From: Candidatus Nitrospira neomarina
Lineage (GTDB): Bacteria > Nitrospirota > Nitrospiria > Nitrospirales > UBA8639
Reading direction: 5' to 3'
NCBI RefSeq assembly: GCF_032051675.1
Contig: NZ_CP116968.1
Location: forward strand, 372,001-436,000
Length of the DNA stretch: 64,000 nucleotides
Part shown: positions 53,323-61,535 of the stretch, one piece after another
Layout: every line of letters begins with the position of its first letter
How positions within the stretch are numbered: the first letter of the stretch is position 1
Translations under genes and position numbers: made by a program
The notes under the pieces: generated by a model
Told to the model about the DNA's origin: nothing
Seen by the model: the letters and a program-made list of their open reading frames with translations, nothing else
The model's database searches: none

Positions 53323-53685
53323 CGTTTACCCTACCGATGCTGTTCGCTATGATGGCCTAACTTTCCAGGGAGGGAGAGTTGGTGTCCCATCTCGCCGTCC
53401 GTTCCTCCCATTCGTACCTCACGCATTGACATTTCTCATCAATTGACCAAGAATTTGCCTGGATTCCTACAGATCCGTGGCTGGTGTCGGCGCCAATCTT
53501 CTGTGTGTGGAGTGCGCCCGGTTTCCTTCGGGTTCGGGTCTGTGGACTCCACCCTCCAGTAACGGCTTGTACCGCATCCGGCTTCGAATGCAGTAGAGGC
53601 TCTTGCCGGGGAGAGCGTTTACGCGCTGGTGTTGCATACATAGGGGAGAGGTGTCGAGGGCGAAAACCAAAAGGAGAGGCTGGAC
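53323..53685. other. Intergenic region, no gene seen
   Basis: A 360-base GC-rich spacer. Open frames on both strands cross it but lack ribosome sites or family resemblance. It supplies AAAAGGAGAGG for rpiB. No strong hairpin with T-run. Confidence 0.45.
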
Positions 53686-54159
53686 ATGAAGATTGGAGTC
53701 GGAGCAGATCCCTTTGGCCTGGAACTGAAAGAGGCAGTGAAGCGACATGTCCTGGCACTCGGTCATGTATGCGTGGATGTGGGCGGGACCACGGATGAAG
53801 CACGTCCCTATTATGAAGTCGCGCATGAAGTCGCCGGAAAAGTGGGTTCAGGTGAGTGTGATCGCGGTATCCTGGTGTGCGGGACAGGGATGGGCATGGC
53901 GATCATTGCGAACAAACATCCGAACGTCTATGCCGCGGTGTGTGAGGATCCTTCGGCGGCGACCAAGGCCCGATCGATCAACAATGCCAACGTACTCACC
54001 ATGGGTGGCATGGTTACGGCATTTTACAAAGGCAAGGAGATCCTTGATGCGTTTCTCACGACTGAATTCAAAAGCGGATGGGATGAGGAGATCCAAGCTT
54101 TTCTTGACCGTTCAATGATCGATATCCAGCGGATTGAGTCCGAGGAATTCAAGAATTGA
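53686..54159 (+). CDS. rpiB: Ribose-5-phosphate isomerase B (RpiB/LacAB family)
   Basis: A 157-residue cytoplasmic isomerase converting ribose 5-phosphate and ribulose 5-phosphate in the pentose phosphate cycle. The catalytic cysteine is C65 in ILVCGTGMGMAI; the phosphate and dimer block ARSINNANVLTMGG is intact. The first motif reads GADPFG, where most members have G(S/C)DHAG, so the usual histidine is a proline. This may mark a subfamily with a different sugar phosphate. AAAAGGAGAGG lies before the ATG. Confidence 0.85.
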   Translation: MKIGVGADPFGLELKEAVKRHVLALGHVCVDVGGTTDEARPYYEVAHEVAGKVGSGECDRGILVCGTGMGMAIIANKHPNVYAAVCEDPSAATKARSINNANVLTMGGMVTAFYKGKEILDAFLTTEFKSGWDEEIQAFLDRSMIDIQRIESEEFKN

Positions 54160-54300
54160 AATCGGATAAAGGGGCCAGGGCGCGTAAAAATGCTTTTGCC
54201 AAAAAATCCCTTCGATTCGTGAGGTGCAAAATCTCACCGATACCTCATTGCATGAACCGCAATTATCTATTTACACCATCAACACACCTGGAGCTTCATC

Positions 54301-55311
54301 ATGAAAGCCGTTGCCTACAAAACACCTGGTCCGATTGAGCGTGAAGACGCCCTGCAGGACATTACTCTTGAGACACCCAAAGCTGAAGGCCGTGATCTGC
54401 TCGTCAAGATCATCGCTGTGTCGGTCAACCCCGTGGACACCAAATTGCGCCTCCGTGCTGCTCCCGAAGGCGATTGGGGCGTACTTGGATTTGATGCTTC
54501 CGGCGTTGTCGAGGCTGTGGGGCCTGAGGTGCGGAATTTCAAACCGGGCGATGCCGTTTTTTATGCCGGGTCTATTGCGCGACCTGGCACCAACAGCGAG
54601 TATCACCTTGTTGATGAACGCATCGTGGGCGGCAAACCTTCCAGCTTGAGCGATGCGGAGGCCGCAGCTCTTCCGCTCACGGCCATTACCGCCTGGGAAA
54701 TGTTGTTTGACCGGCTCGACGTCAAACGCCCGACTCCGGAGGGAGGCAACGCCATTTTAATCATTGGTGGCGCAGGTGGCGTCGGCTCAATCACCATTCA
54801 GCTTCTGCGGGCATTGACCGCTCTCACGGTGATCGCTACCGCCTCGCGTCCTGAAACGCAGGATTGGGTGCGCGAATGCGGCGCCCATCACGTGATCGAC
54901 CACCGCCAGCCTTTAGCACCTCAGGTTGAGACACTGGGTCTCAGCGCTCCCGGGTTTGTGTTCTCAACGACCCAGACCGGCCAGCATGTAACGGATATCG
55001 TCAAACTGATTGCGCCGCAGGGCCGTTTTGGCGTGATCGATGACCCGAACGTGCTCAACGTCATGCCCTTCAAGCTCAAGGCCGTGTCAATTCATTGGGA
55101 AATGATGTTCACGCGTTCGCTCTTTGGCACACCGGATATGGCGGAACAGGGGAAGCTGTTGAACGAAGTGGCCGCGCTGGTCGATGCGGGGCGCATCCGT
55201 TCCACCGTGACCGAAACCGCGGGCAAGATCGATGCGGCGACGCTGCGCGCGGTGCATGCGCAACTCGAAAGCGGCTCGGCGCGGGGCAAGATTGTGCTTG
55301 AAGGGTTTTGA
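54301..55311 (+). CDS. Zinc-independent alcohol dehydrogenase / quinone oxidoreductase-like
   Basis: A 336-residue medium-chain dehydrogenase/reductase. It has LGFDASGVVEAVGP, FKPGDAVFYAG, the NAD(P) motif GGAGGVGSI near 155-163, and AHHVIDHRQ. The cysteine cluster that binds structural zinc in true alcohol dehydrogenases is absent, as in quinone oxidoreductases of the YogA/ZADH group. It may reduce quinones or enones. GGAG lies eight bases before the ATG. The gene is more GC-rich at its 3' end than the surroundings and stands next to a long empty spacer, which is compatible with transfer. Confidence 0.8.
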   Translation: MKAVAYKTPGPIEREDALQDITLETPKAEGRDLLVKIIAVSVNPVDTKLRLRAAPEGDWGVLGFDASGVVEAVGPEVRNFKPGDAVFYAGSIARPGTNSEYHLVDERIVGGKPSSLSDAEAAALPLTAITAWEMLFDRLDVKRPTPEGGNAILIIGGAGGVGSITIQLLRALTALTVIATASRPETQDWVRECGAHHVIDHRQPLAPQVETLGLSAPGFVFSTTQTGQHVTDIVKLIAPQGRFGVIDDPNVLNVMPFKLKAVSIHWEMMFTRSLFGTPDMAEQGKLLNEVAALVDAGRIRSTVTETAGKIDAATLRAVHAQLESGSARGKIVLEGF

Positions 55312-56248
55312 TTCGGTGCGTAGCACAAGAAGATTGAGTTCGTGGGTGCGGTAGCCGAGGGAGATCTCGTCGCCTTACACACTTATTAGACGTAGCCAAA
55401 CAACGAAGAATCCGTCACGATGGATTTCGTTGGGTTTGATTAGAACGGAAAGATCCTTGATCATTGGGATAACATTCAAAAAGTTCCAACTGAAACAAGG
55501 GACGGAAATATGAGTGCAAGGGGCACTTCTGCTCAAAATCACAGGTAACGATCTTATAGCCTGCAGGGGAACGAAAAGATTCTCAAATCCGTGGGAGCGT
55601 TTATTGTCTGAGGTGTTTGAAAAATTGGCGAATATATGAACAAACGGATTTGGTTAAAAACCCAATTCCAACTTCCCAATACATAAATTGAAATCCTCCT
55701 CTGATTATGAGATAAGGGCCTCAACCGGAATGATTAGGGAGAAAGTTTCGGCTTCTATTCTTCATTTGATGAAGGGAAGTGTAATAGCCGGAAGTTGCCG
55801 GAAGGTTAGGCGTCGATCACATCTATGTAAACAAGGCGGAGAATGATGGTGTTTCCGGAGGACTCCAAGGAGGATTGCAGGGGTATTGAGGGTTATGAGG
55901 TTGACCCAGATGACTTAGTTTTTAATAAATGTCCATCTGAACCAACGGCGAGGACCGGTGTCCCGGTCGTTCCTCTCATGGCTTACCGAGATTCTTCGTG
56001 GAACTGGTCCTGAGGGTGCCGAAGGGCTCGAGATGACATCCTTTCCCAGAACTTGATGAGGTCGTGACAACGTCAGTATTTATAAGGCATTGTCAGGTAC
56101 ATGCCGCTTGGATTTGACCTGAACTCCGACTCATCTTTTCCCTTTTCATTCTGCTCTGCCTTTCGTTTCTATTGTGCTAGTATTGGTAATAACAATGAAC
56201 GCAAAATTGCCCCACATGTGAACTGACTGTTTCGTTCTCTTCTTCTCT
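55312..56248. other. Long intergenic region, no supported gene
   Basis: About 940 bases without a convincing gene. A 55-codon frame at 55846-56013 with AAGGCGGAG upstream is the best candidate but resembles nothing I know. The part 55980-56040 contains words such as GATTCTTCG and CCGAAGGGCTCGAGATGACA that resemble dispersed intergenic repeats of many bacteria. The rest looks like decayed sequence. Confidence 0.45.
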
Positions 56249-57739
56249 ATGGCCCGGCAACGAGTCACCGCTCAAGACCTCTATAACTACACCAAGTGTT
56301 TGCATCGCGTGTATCTGGATAGCCACGGCGATCCCTCCGAAAAGTCCGAGGTCAGCTCATTTGTGAAATTGTTGTGGGAAGTGGGGTTGCAGACTGAACG
56401 TGACTATATTACTTCCCTCGGCGATCAGGAGATCGTAGACCTGCAAAATCTTGCCGTAGAACCGGCATTCCAGGAAACCCTGGTGGCCATGGAGCATGGA
56501 GCCGCTGTGATTTACCAAGGCTGTTTGATCCATGAGCACTTTGTGGGGCGACCGGATTTGTTGGTGAAACGTGAGGATGGAGCGTCTCGCTTTGGCAAAT
56601 ATCTTTATGAGCCGATTGATATTAAGGCTGGAAAGGGTTGGGAAGAGGCGGACGGCAAGAAACCCAAGTTTAAAGAACATTACGCCTTCCAGATTTTGTT
56701 TTATCGGTTGTTACTTGAGAAGATTCAGGGAACAGTTCCAGCGGGTGGGCGGATCATTAATGTAGACAAACAGCTTGAACAATTTGATCCGGCTCCATTT
56801 GAAGAACGGTTTAACCAGGCCATGCGGGACGTTCAGCAACTGGTGTCCGGGAAGGAGACTTCGGAACCGGTGATGGGAAGTCACTGTACCATGTGCGGAT
56901 GGTTTAGCCGATGTTACCGATGGGTGAAAAAGGAGTCCGATCCCACCGGCTTATTTTTTGTGGGTAAACAAAAATTTGCGCTCAGGGAGCAGGGGATTCG
57001 GACGATTCAAGATATTGCTCACATGGATGTGCAAACTTATCTCAAGCCCCCTCATAAGATTCCGCGAATGGGAAAAGTCTCCCTGACACGGATGAAAGAG
57101 CGGGCGCAGGTTCTGTTAGAGGGAAAGCCGAAGATCCGCTCCGGCTATAGGTTTCCGGAGGTTGATCGGGAGATCTATTTTGATATTGAAGATGACCCGA
57201 CCCGTGGCGTCACCTATTTGTTCGGAATGGTCATTCAGGATGGAAAGAGGCCCTCTCATTTTACCTATTTTTTGGCTAAAAGGCCCGAAGACGAAGAGCA
57301 GGCGGTCAGGGACTTCTGGCAATTTATTCAATCGACGGAACAAGCTGTGTACTATGTGTATTCCCATAAGGAGCGATCGACGCTGAAACGTCTGATGGAA
57401 AAATATGATCTGGATGCCGAGACGTTTGAAAAATATAAGGCCTGTGAATTTGATTTGTATCAAGACCTCATTGTGGAATATTCTGATTGGCCGACATTTT
57501 CTTATGGGATTAAACATATCGCCAAGTTTATCGGGTTTCAGTGGAGAGACGTGGACCCGTCCGGCGCCAACTCCATTGCCTGGTATAACGATTATCTAGC
57601 CAATCCGGCTCATGAAGCGCTGCTGAATAGAATTTTGGAATATAACGAGGATGATTGCTATGCCATGGCAGCCATCACACGATATTTTGTACATCACGCC
57701 CACAAGACTCAGGGTATGCCTAAAAAGCTGGCGCCTTGA
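56249..57739 (+). CDS. TM0106-family RecB-like nuclease
   Basis: A 496-residue predicted nuclease. The N-terminal half has a RecB/Cas4-like core: YNYTKCLHRVYLD, GRPDLLVK and YEPIDIKAGK (catalytic Asp and Lys), and a Cys group CTMCGWFSRC that with the early cysteine could hold a metal cluster. The C-terminal half is an RNase-H-like exonuclease (EIYFDIEDDPTRGVTYLFG through YNEDDCYAM, the 3'-5' exonuclease DEDD pattern). The family is thought to act in DNA repair or defence; its function is not established. No ribosome site is obvious before the ATG. The phoB gene follows after 25 bases. Confidence 0.85.
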   Translation: MARQRVTAQDLYNYTKCLHRVYLDSHGDPSEKSEVSSFVKLLWEVGLQTERDYITSLGDQEIVDLQNLAVEPAFQETLVAMEHGAAVIYQGCLIHEHFVGRPDLLVKREDGASRFGKYLYEPIDIKAGKGWEEADGKKPKFKEHYAFQILFYRLLLEKIQGTVPAGGRIINVDKQLEQFDPAPFEERFNQAMRDVQQLVSGKETSEPVMGSHCTMCGWFSRCYRWVKKESDPTGLFFVGKQKFALREQGIRTIQDIAHMDVQTYLKPPHKIPRMGKVSLTRMKERAQVLLEGKPKIRSGYRFPEVDREIYFDIEDDPTRGVTYLFGMVIQDGKRPSHFTYFLAKRPEDEEQAVRDFWQFIQSTEQAVYYVYSHKERSTLKRLMEKYDLDAETFEKYKACEFDLYQDLIVEYSDWPTFSYGIKHIAKFIGFQWRDVDPSGANSIAWYNDYLANPAHEALLNRILEYNEDDCYAMAAITRYFVHHAHKTQGMPKKLAP

Positions 57740-57764
57740 GACGCACTGTTGAGGAGATTGGACT

Positions 57765-58457
57765 ATGGCTGCAACGGTATTAGTCGTTGATGATGAAAAG
57801 GATCTGGTGGAGTTGGTCAAGTATCACTTGGAAAAGGAAGGTCTCAAGTGCCTGGAAGCGCGTGATGGGGAGACGGCCCTGCAGATGGCAAGGGAACGTA
57901 CTCCGGATCTTATAGTCCTGGATCTCATGTTGCCGGGTGTGGATGGGTTAGAGGTCTGCCGGAAGTTGAGGAAAGACCCGAAAACGTCTTCGATCGCCAT
58001 TATTATGTTGACGGCGAAGGCCGAAGAGGTCGATCGGATTGTCGGGTTGGAAATGGGGGCGGACGACTATATGGTGAAACCCTTTAGCCCAAGGGAACTC
58101 CTCGCCAGAGTGAAAGCGGTGTTGCGGCGGGGACAGGGGCAGGACATGCCGGCGCTTAAACGGGTTGGAACGCTCGAGGTCGATGAAGGCAAACACCAGG
58201 TGACGGTGGACGGGACCGTGGTGGAGTTAACTGTCAAGGAATTCGATCTGCTCTGTGCGTTGATGCGGGCGAACGGCCGGGTCCTGAACCGGGAGCAAAT
58301 ATTGGAAACGGTCTGGGGTTATTCCAATGCCGTGGATATAGAATCGCGAACGGTGGATGTGCACATCCGGCGGCTCCGGGAAAAGTTAGGACGCGAATGC
58401 GCACGCATTGTGACGGTCAAAGGTGTGGGCTATCGTTTTGAGTCGGGGTCGGTCTAA
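57765..58457 (+). CDS. phoB: Phosphate regulon response regulator PhoB
   Basis: A 230-residue OmpR/PhoB-type regulator. The receiver has VVDDEK, phosphoacceptor D53 in LDLMLPGVDG, and the lysine in MVKPFSPREL. The C-terminal winged helix ends in RTVDVHIRRLREKLG and VKGVGYRF. PhoB activates phosphate-uptake genes when phosphate is scarce. GAGGAGA lies before the ATG. The histidine kinase phoR follows after 29 bases and the pst genes 2 kb later, which supports the assignment. Confidence 0.9.
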   Translation: MAATVLVVDDEKDLVELVKYHLEKEGLKCLEARDGETALQMARERTPDLIVLDLMLPGVDGLEVCRKLRKDPKTSSIAIIMLTAKAEEVDRIVGLEMGADDYMVKPFSPRELLARVKAVLRRGQGQDMPALKRVGTLEVDEGKHQVTVDGTVVELTVKEFDLLCALMRANGRVLNREQILETVWGYSNAVDIESRTVDVHIRRLREKLGRECARIVTVKGVGYRFESGSV

Positions 58458-58467
58458 GGTGAGCATA

Positions 58468-58494
58468 ATGAACCTGACATTGATCAATGCGTAA
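58468..58494 (+). CDS. Possible 8-residue peptide overlapping phoR start
   Basis: AAGGTGAG is followed six bases later by ATG and the frame MNLTLINA, whose TAA overlaps the first codons of phoR. phoR has no ribosome site of its own, so termination of this mini-frame could let ribosomes restart on phoR. Confidence 0.35.
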   Translation: MNLTLINA

Positions 58495-59869
58495 ACCTTC
58501 GCTCATTCTTGTTGGTTGGATGGTGGCCTCCATGATCGGTGTGGGTGTGGCGGTTGCCTGGGCATGGCCTTTCTGGGCGATAGTGTTGTTGGGGGCTGGT
58601 TTGGTCGGCGTGGCGGTGTTGCTGACCCGGGACATCTGGGATCAGACGAGAGAAAACCATGAAGAGGTCATGACAGGCGTTCGTCAACTTGAACAACTCA
58701 GCGGGATTGATGAGGCGAGGACTTCTCGTGTGTTGGACTCCGATGCCTTTGGAGGCTATATCCAGCGCCTGGTGGAAAACGTGAAGAAACGTATGACCGG
58801 CCTCGAGGAAGAACGCACGAAAATTATCGCCATCATGGAAAATCTGGTGGAAGGGGTGGTGGCCTTTGATCCAAAGGGAAAGGTGTTGTTCACCAATTCC
58901 AGCGCCCATCGCATATTGGGATTGGACGCTCAAGCGCTTCAAGGGCGATCGCTGTGGGAAATCATCAGAAATCAAGAACTGGCAGGTCTGGTTGAAGGCT
59001 GCCAGGAATTGGCGTGGCATGAGCGACGACAGGCAGAGGTAGAATTGCATCCTCCCGTCTCCATGGTGTTAGAGGTCTATGCGCTCCCTTTTCCCTTTTC
59101 CAATCAGAAGAAGGGGAGCGTGCTGGTGTTGCACGATGTTACCCAATTACGTCGCTTGGAACAGGTACGGACGGAGTTTGTTGAGAACGTGTCCCATGAA
59201 CTGCGCACCCCGCTGACGGCCATTGTCGGATATTTGGAAACGCTTGTGGATGAACCGTCATTGGAAACTCCGAACAATCGGAAATTTGTGCAGGTTGCCC
59301 ACCAACATGCGGTGCGGCTCAGTCGGTTAGTAGAAGACTTACGCAGCCTCTCGGAAATTGAATCGGGAAAAGTCGTATTGCGTTGTGAATCGGTGCCGTT
59401 GTGTGAAGTGGCGCAGGATGTCTGTGAGATGTTTCAACATCAACTCTCGAAAAAAAATCTGCAGATCTCCAATACGATCGGAATGGAACTTAATGGCTGG
59501 GTTGATAGAGACCGCTTGATTCAGATTCTGGTAAATCTCGTGGATAATGCAATTAAATATACGTCTGATGGAGGCACCATATCGTTTCAGGCCATACCGT
59601 TGGGAGATGAGCGGATCTCACTGCAGATTAAAGATACAGGCCAGGGTATTCCTTCAACGGATCTTCCGAGGATTACCGAACGATTTTATCGGGTGGATCG
59701 AGCGCGGTCCCGTGAAGAAGGTGGGACGGGTCTTGGGCTCTCCATCGTCAAGCATCTACTTCAACTGCTCGATGGCAAACTTCGCATACAAAGTGAATTG
59801 GGAAAAGGGACCACCGTGGAGGTGATCCTGCCTGTATCCAGGCCAACTCCCTCAAGTCAATCTTTGTGA
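58487..59869 (+). CDS. phoR: Phosphate regulon sensor kinase PhoR
   Basis: A 460-residue membrane histidine kinase. Two N-terminal helices (about 6-27 and 30-47) with almost no periplasmic loop, as in PhoR. A PAS domain spans about 110-215. The phosphoacceptor is H237 in NVSHELRTPLTA, followed by the ATPase blocks LVNLVDNAIKYT, IKDTGQGIP and GGTGLGLSIVKH. It should autophosphorylate and control PhoB in concert with the Pst transporter. The start lacks its own ribosome site (see the overlapping mini-frame). Confidence 0.9.
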   Translation: MRKPSLILVGWMVASMIGVGVAVAWAWPFWAIVLLGAGLVGVAVLLTRDIWDQTRENHEEVMTGVRQLEQLSGIDEARTSRVLDSDAFGGYIQRLVENVKKRMTGLEEERTKIIAIMENLVEGVVAFDPKGKVLFTNSSAHRILGLDAQALQGRSLWEIIRNQELAGLVEGCQELAWHERRQAEVELHPPVSMVLEVYALPFPFSNQKKGSVLVLHDVTQLRRLEQVRTEFVENVSHELRTPLTAIVGYLETLVDEPSLETPNNRKFVQVAHQHAVRLSRLVEDLRSLSEIESGKVVLRCESVPLCEVAQDVCEMFQHQLSKKNLQISNTIGMELNGWVDRDRLIQILVNLVDNAIKYTSDGGTISFQAIPLGDERISLQIKDTGQGIPSTDLPRITERFYRVDRARSREEGGTGLGLSIVKHLLQLLDGKLRIQSELGKGTTVEVILPVSRPTPSSQSL

Positions 59870-59934
59870 GATTTGGTGTTCTCTCCCGGGTCACCCCCTT
59901 CCTTTAGTTTTTTCACCCAACCCCTCCCAAAAAC

Positions 59935-59952
59935 GTTACACAGTTGTAACCC
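59935..59952 (+). promoter_or_regulatory. Possible PHO-box-like element 1
   Basis: GTTACAC-AGTT-GTAACCC has the 7-4-7 layout of a PHO box, and also contains a six-base perfect inverted repeat (GTTACA/TGTAAC). It lies about 115 bases before the small gene at 60067. Confidence 0.4.
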
Positions 59953-60066
59953 GAACCTCACAAAGGTGAAATAGTCATTCGCTAGGATTCGATGGCAGGG
60001 TTAAATAATCAGACTGGCGAGGTTTGGAGCTGTCTCAACGTGAGACGAGAATGTGGGGAGAGGCCC

Positions 60067-60390
60067 ATGAGAACAAAAAGCACAGAATGGAATGCTCCCG
60101 TTGATGTGGAACGGAAAGATCATGATCAGGTGTTAGCGGTCATTTCTGCCAGTCCGGGGGTGACGATAGAAGCACTATTGGAACATTTGCCTTGGATGCG
60201 GTGGGGGCATTTATTTTCCATCCTGGGGGAATGCCTGCAAGAAGGGTCCGTCATCTTGTGCCAAAAGGAGTTTCAATTTGAAGTTCGGGCCATCCATTCG
60301 TCGTCGTCAAGCGGAAACGAAGAGAACGAGGAGGATGTCTTGACGGGCTATATGCCGTCAAAGCCGGGAGACCGGTGGTTGGGTATTTAA
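60067..60390 (+). CDS. Small winged-helix-like protein in the pho locus
   Basis: The ATG at 60067 is preferred (GGGGAGAGG just upstream); longer frames have no ribosome site. The 107-residue protein has a compact helical core (VLAVISASPGVTIEALLEHL, then LFSILGECLQEGSVILCQKE) that resembles a small winged helix, followed by a Ser/Glu-rich stretch and a short basic end. I do not recognise the family. Its place between phoR and pstS, with PHO-box-like repeats on both sides, suggests a role in phosphate control. Confidence 0.6.
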   Translation: MRTKSTEWNAPVDVERKDHDQVLAVISASPGVTIEALLEHLPWMRWGHLFSILGECLQEGSVILCQKEFQFEVRAIHSSSSSGNEENEEDVLTGYMPSKPGDRWLGI

Positions 60391-60397
60391 CACGTTC

Positions 60398-60415
60398 GTA
60401 ACATTGCCGTTACAT
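60398..60415 (+). promoter_or_regulatory. Possible PHO-box-like element 2 (pstS)
   Basis: GTAACAT-TGCC-GTTACAT consists of two seven-base direct repeats with one mismatch and a four-base spacer, the exact geometry of a PHO box (11-base period) though the bases differ from the E. coli CTGTCAT. It lies 52 bases before pstS; TACACT at 60435 could be the -10. Confidence 0.5.
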
Positions 60416-60467
60416 AGAAGAAACCTGTTGGACCTACACTATTTATTCACATGAGGAGGCACGATTG

Positions 60468-61481
60468 ATGAAACACAGTCAGAAACGAAGGCGAGTGTGG
60501 GTGTTGGGCTTGGGGATAGGGCTGCTCCTGGGCTGGACCGGGATCGCAATGCTTGGGGCCTCTACTGTTTGGGCTAAAGATGAGATGGAAGATCCTAATT
60601 GGGTGAATTATGCCAAGGTGAGTGGCGTATCCGGAAACCTTAATAGCATTGGCTCGGATACCCTGAATAATCTTATGACGCTATGGGCTGAAGGATTCCG
60701 GAGGCAATACCCCAATGTCAAAATTCAGATTGAGGGAAAAGGATCAAGCACCGCTCCCCCTGCTCTCATTGAAGGAACGGCTCAATTGGGGCCGATGTCC
60801 CGTAAGATGAAGGGGAAAGAAATCGATGCCTTTGAGTCGAAGTTCGGTTATAAACCTACCCCCTTTCCCGTTGCGATTGATGCGTTGGCGGTCTATGTCA
60901 ATAAGGACAATCCCATTCAAGGGATGACGATTGAGCAAGTCGACGCGGTATTTTCTAAGACCCGGCAGCACGGATATAAGGAAAACCTCTCCAGTTGGGG
61001 CCAATTGGGGTTAACCGGCATGTTTGCCGATATGCCGATCAGTATCTATGGCCGGAATTCGGCATCGGGGACCTATGGGTTTTTCAAAGAAGTGGTGCTG
61101 GAAAATGGTGATTATAAAGATGAAGTGAAGGAACAGCCCGGTTCGGCTTCTGTCGTGCAAGGGGTAACTGAAGATCAGGCAGGGATCGGATATAGCGGTA
61201 TTGGATATCGAACCTCTAGTGTCCATGCGCTTCCTCTTTCCATGAAGGCAGGGCAACCCTTTGTGGAGCCCAATTATGAAAATGCCATCAAGGGGGAGTA
61301 CCCCTTGTCACGGTATTTGTTTGTGTATGTGAACAAAGCTCCCAATCAACCGTTGTCGCCGATTGTTCGAGAATTTTTGAAATATGTGTATAGCCGTGAA
61401 GGACAGAAGGTCGTCATTAAAGATGGCTATTTCCCCATCCCGGAAAAGATTATCGGGAAACAGTCGGAGCACCTCAAATAG
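60468..61481 (+). CDS. pstS: Phosphate-binding protein PstS
   Basis: A 337-residue periplasmic phosphate-binding protein. GAGGAGG at 60453-60459 selects the ATG at 60468. The signal peptide is long with a RRR start (cut near VWAKDE). Phosphate-binding blocks are [22 protein letters not shown] (the SST loop), GPMSRKM and [12 protein letters not shown]. The protein delivers phosphate to the PstC/PstA channel. It is followed after 54 bases by pstC. Confidence 0.9.
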   Translation: MKHSQKRRRVWVLGLGIGLLLGWTGIAMLGASTVWAKDEMEDPNWVNYAKVSGVSGNLNSIGSDTLNNLMTLWAEGFRRQYPNVKIQIEGKGSSTAPPALIEGTAQLGPMSRKMKGKEIDAFESKFGYKPTPFPVAIDALAVYVNKDNPIQGMTIEQVDAVFSKTRQHGYKENLSSWGQLGLTGMFADMPISIYGRNSASGTYGFFKEVVLENGDYKDEVKEQPGSASVVQGVTEDQAGIGYSGIGYRTSSVHALPLSMKAGQPFVEPNYENAIKGEYPLSRYLFVYVNKAPNQPLSPIVREFLKYVYSREGQKVVIKDGYFPIPEKIIGKQSEHLK

Positions 61482-61535
61482 GAATATCTTAAGAAACATC
61501 CTGACCGCCTCCCGGAGAAACCTTTTGGAGAGCGG

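Noticed and set aside
53484-53685. Possible coding start upstream of rpiB
   Set aside because: The frame overlaps rpiB in another register and has no ribosome site; rpiB itself has a strong one.
55846-56013. 55-codon frame in the long spacer after the dehydrogenase gene
   Set aside because: It has a plausible ribosome site but unremarkable composition, runs into repeat-like sequence, and matches no family I know.
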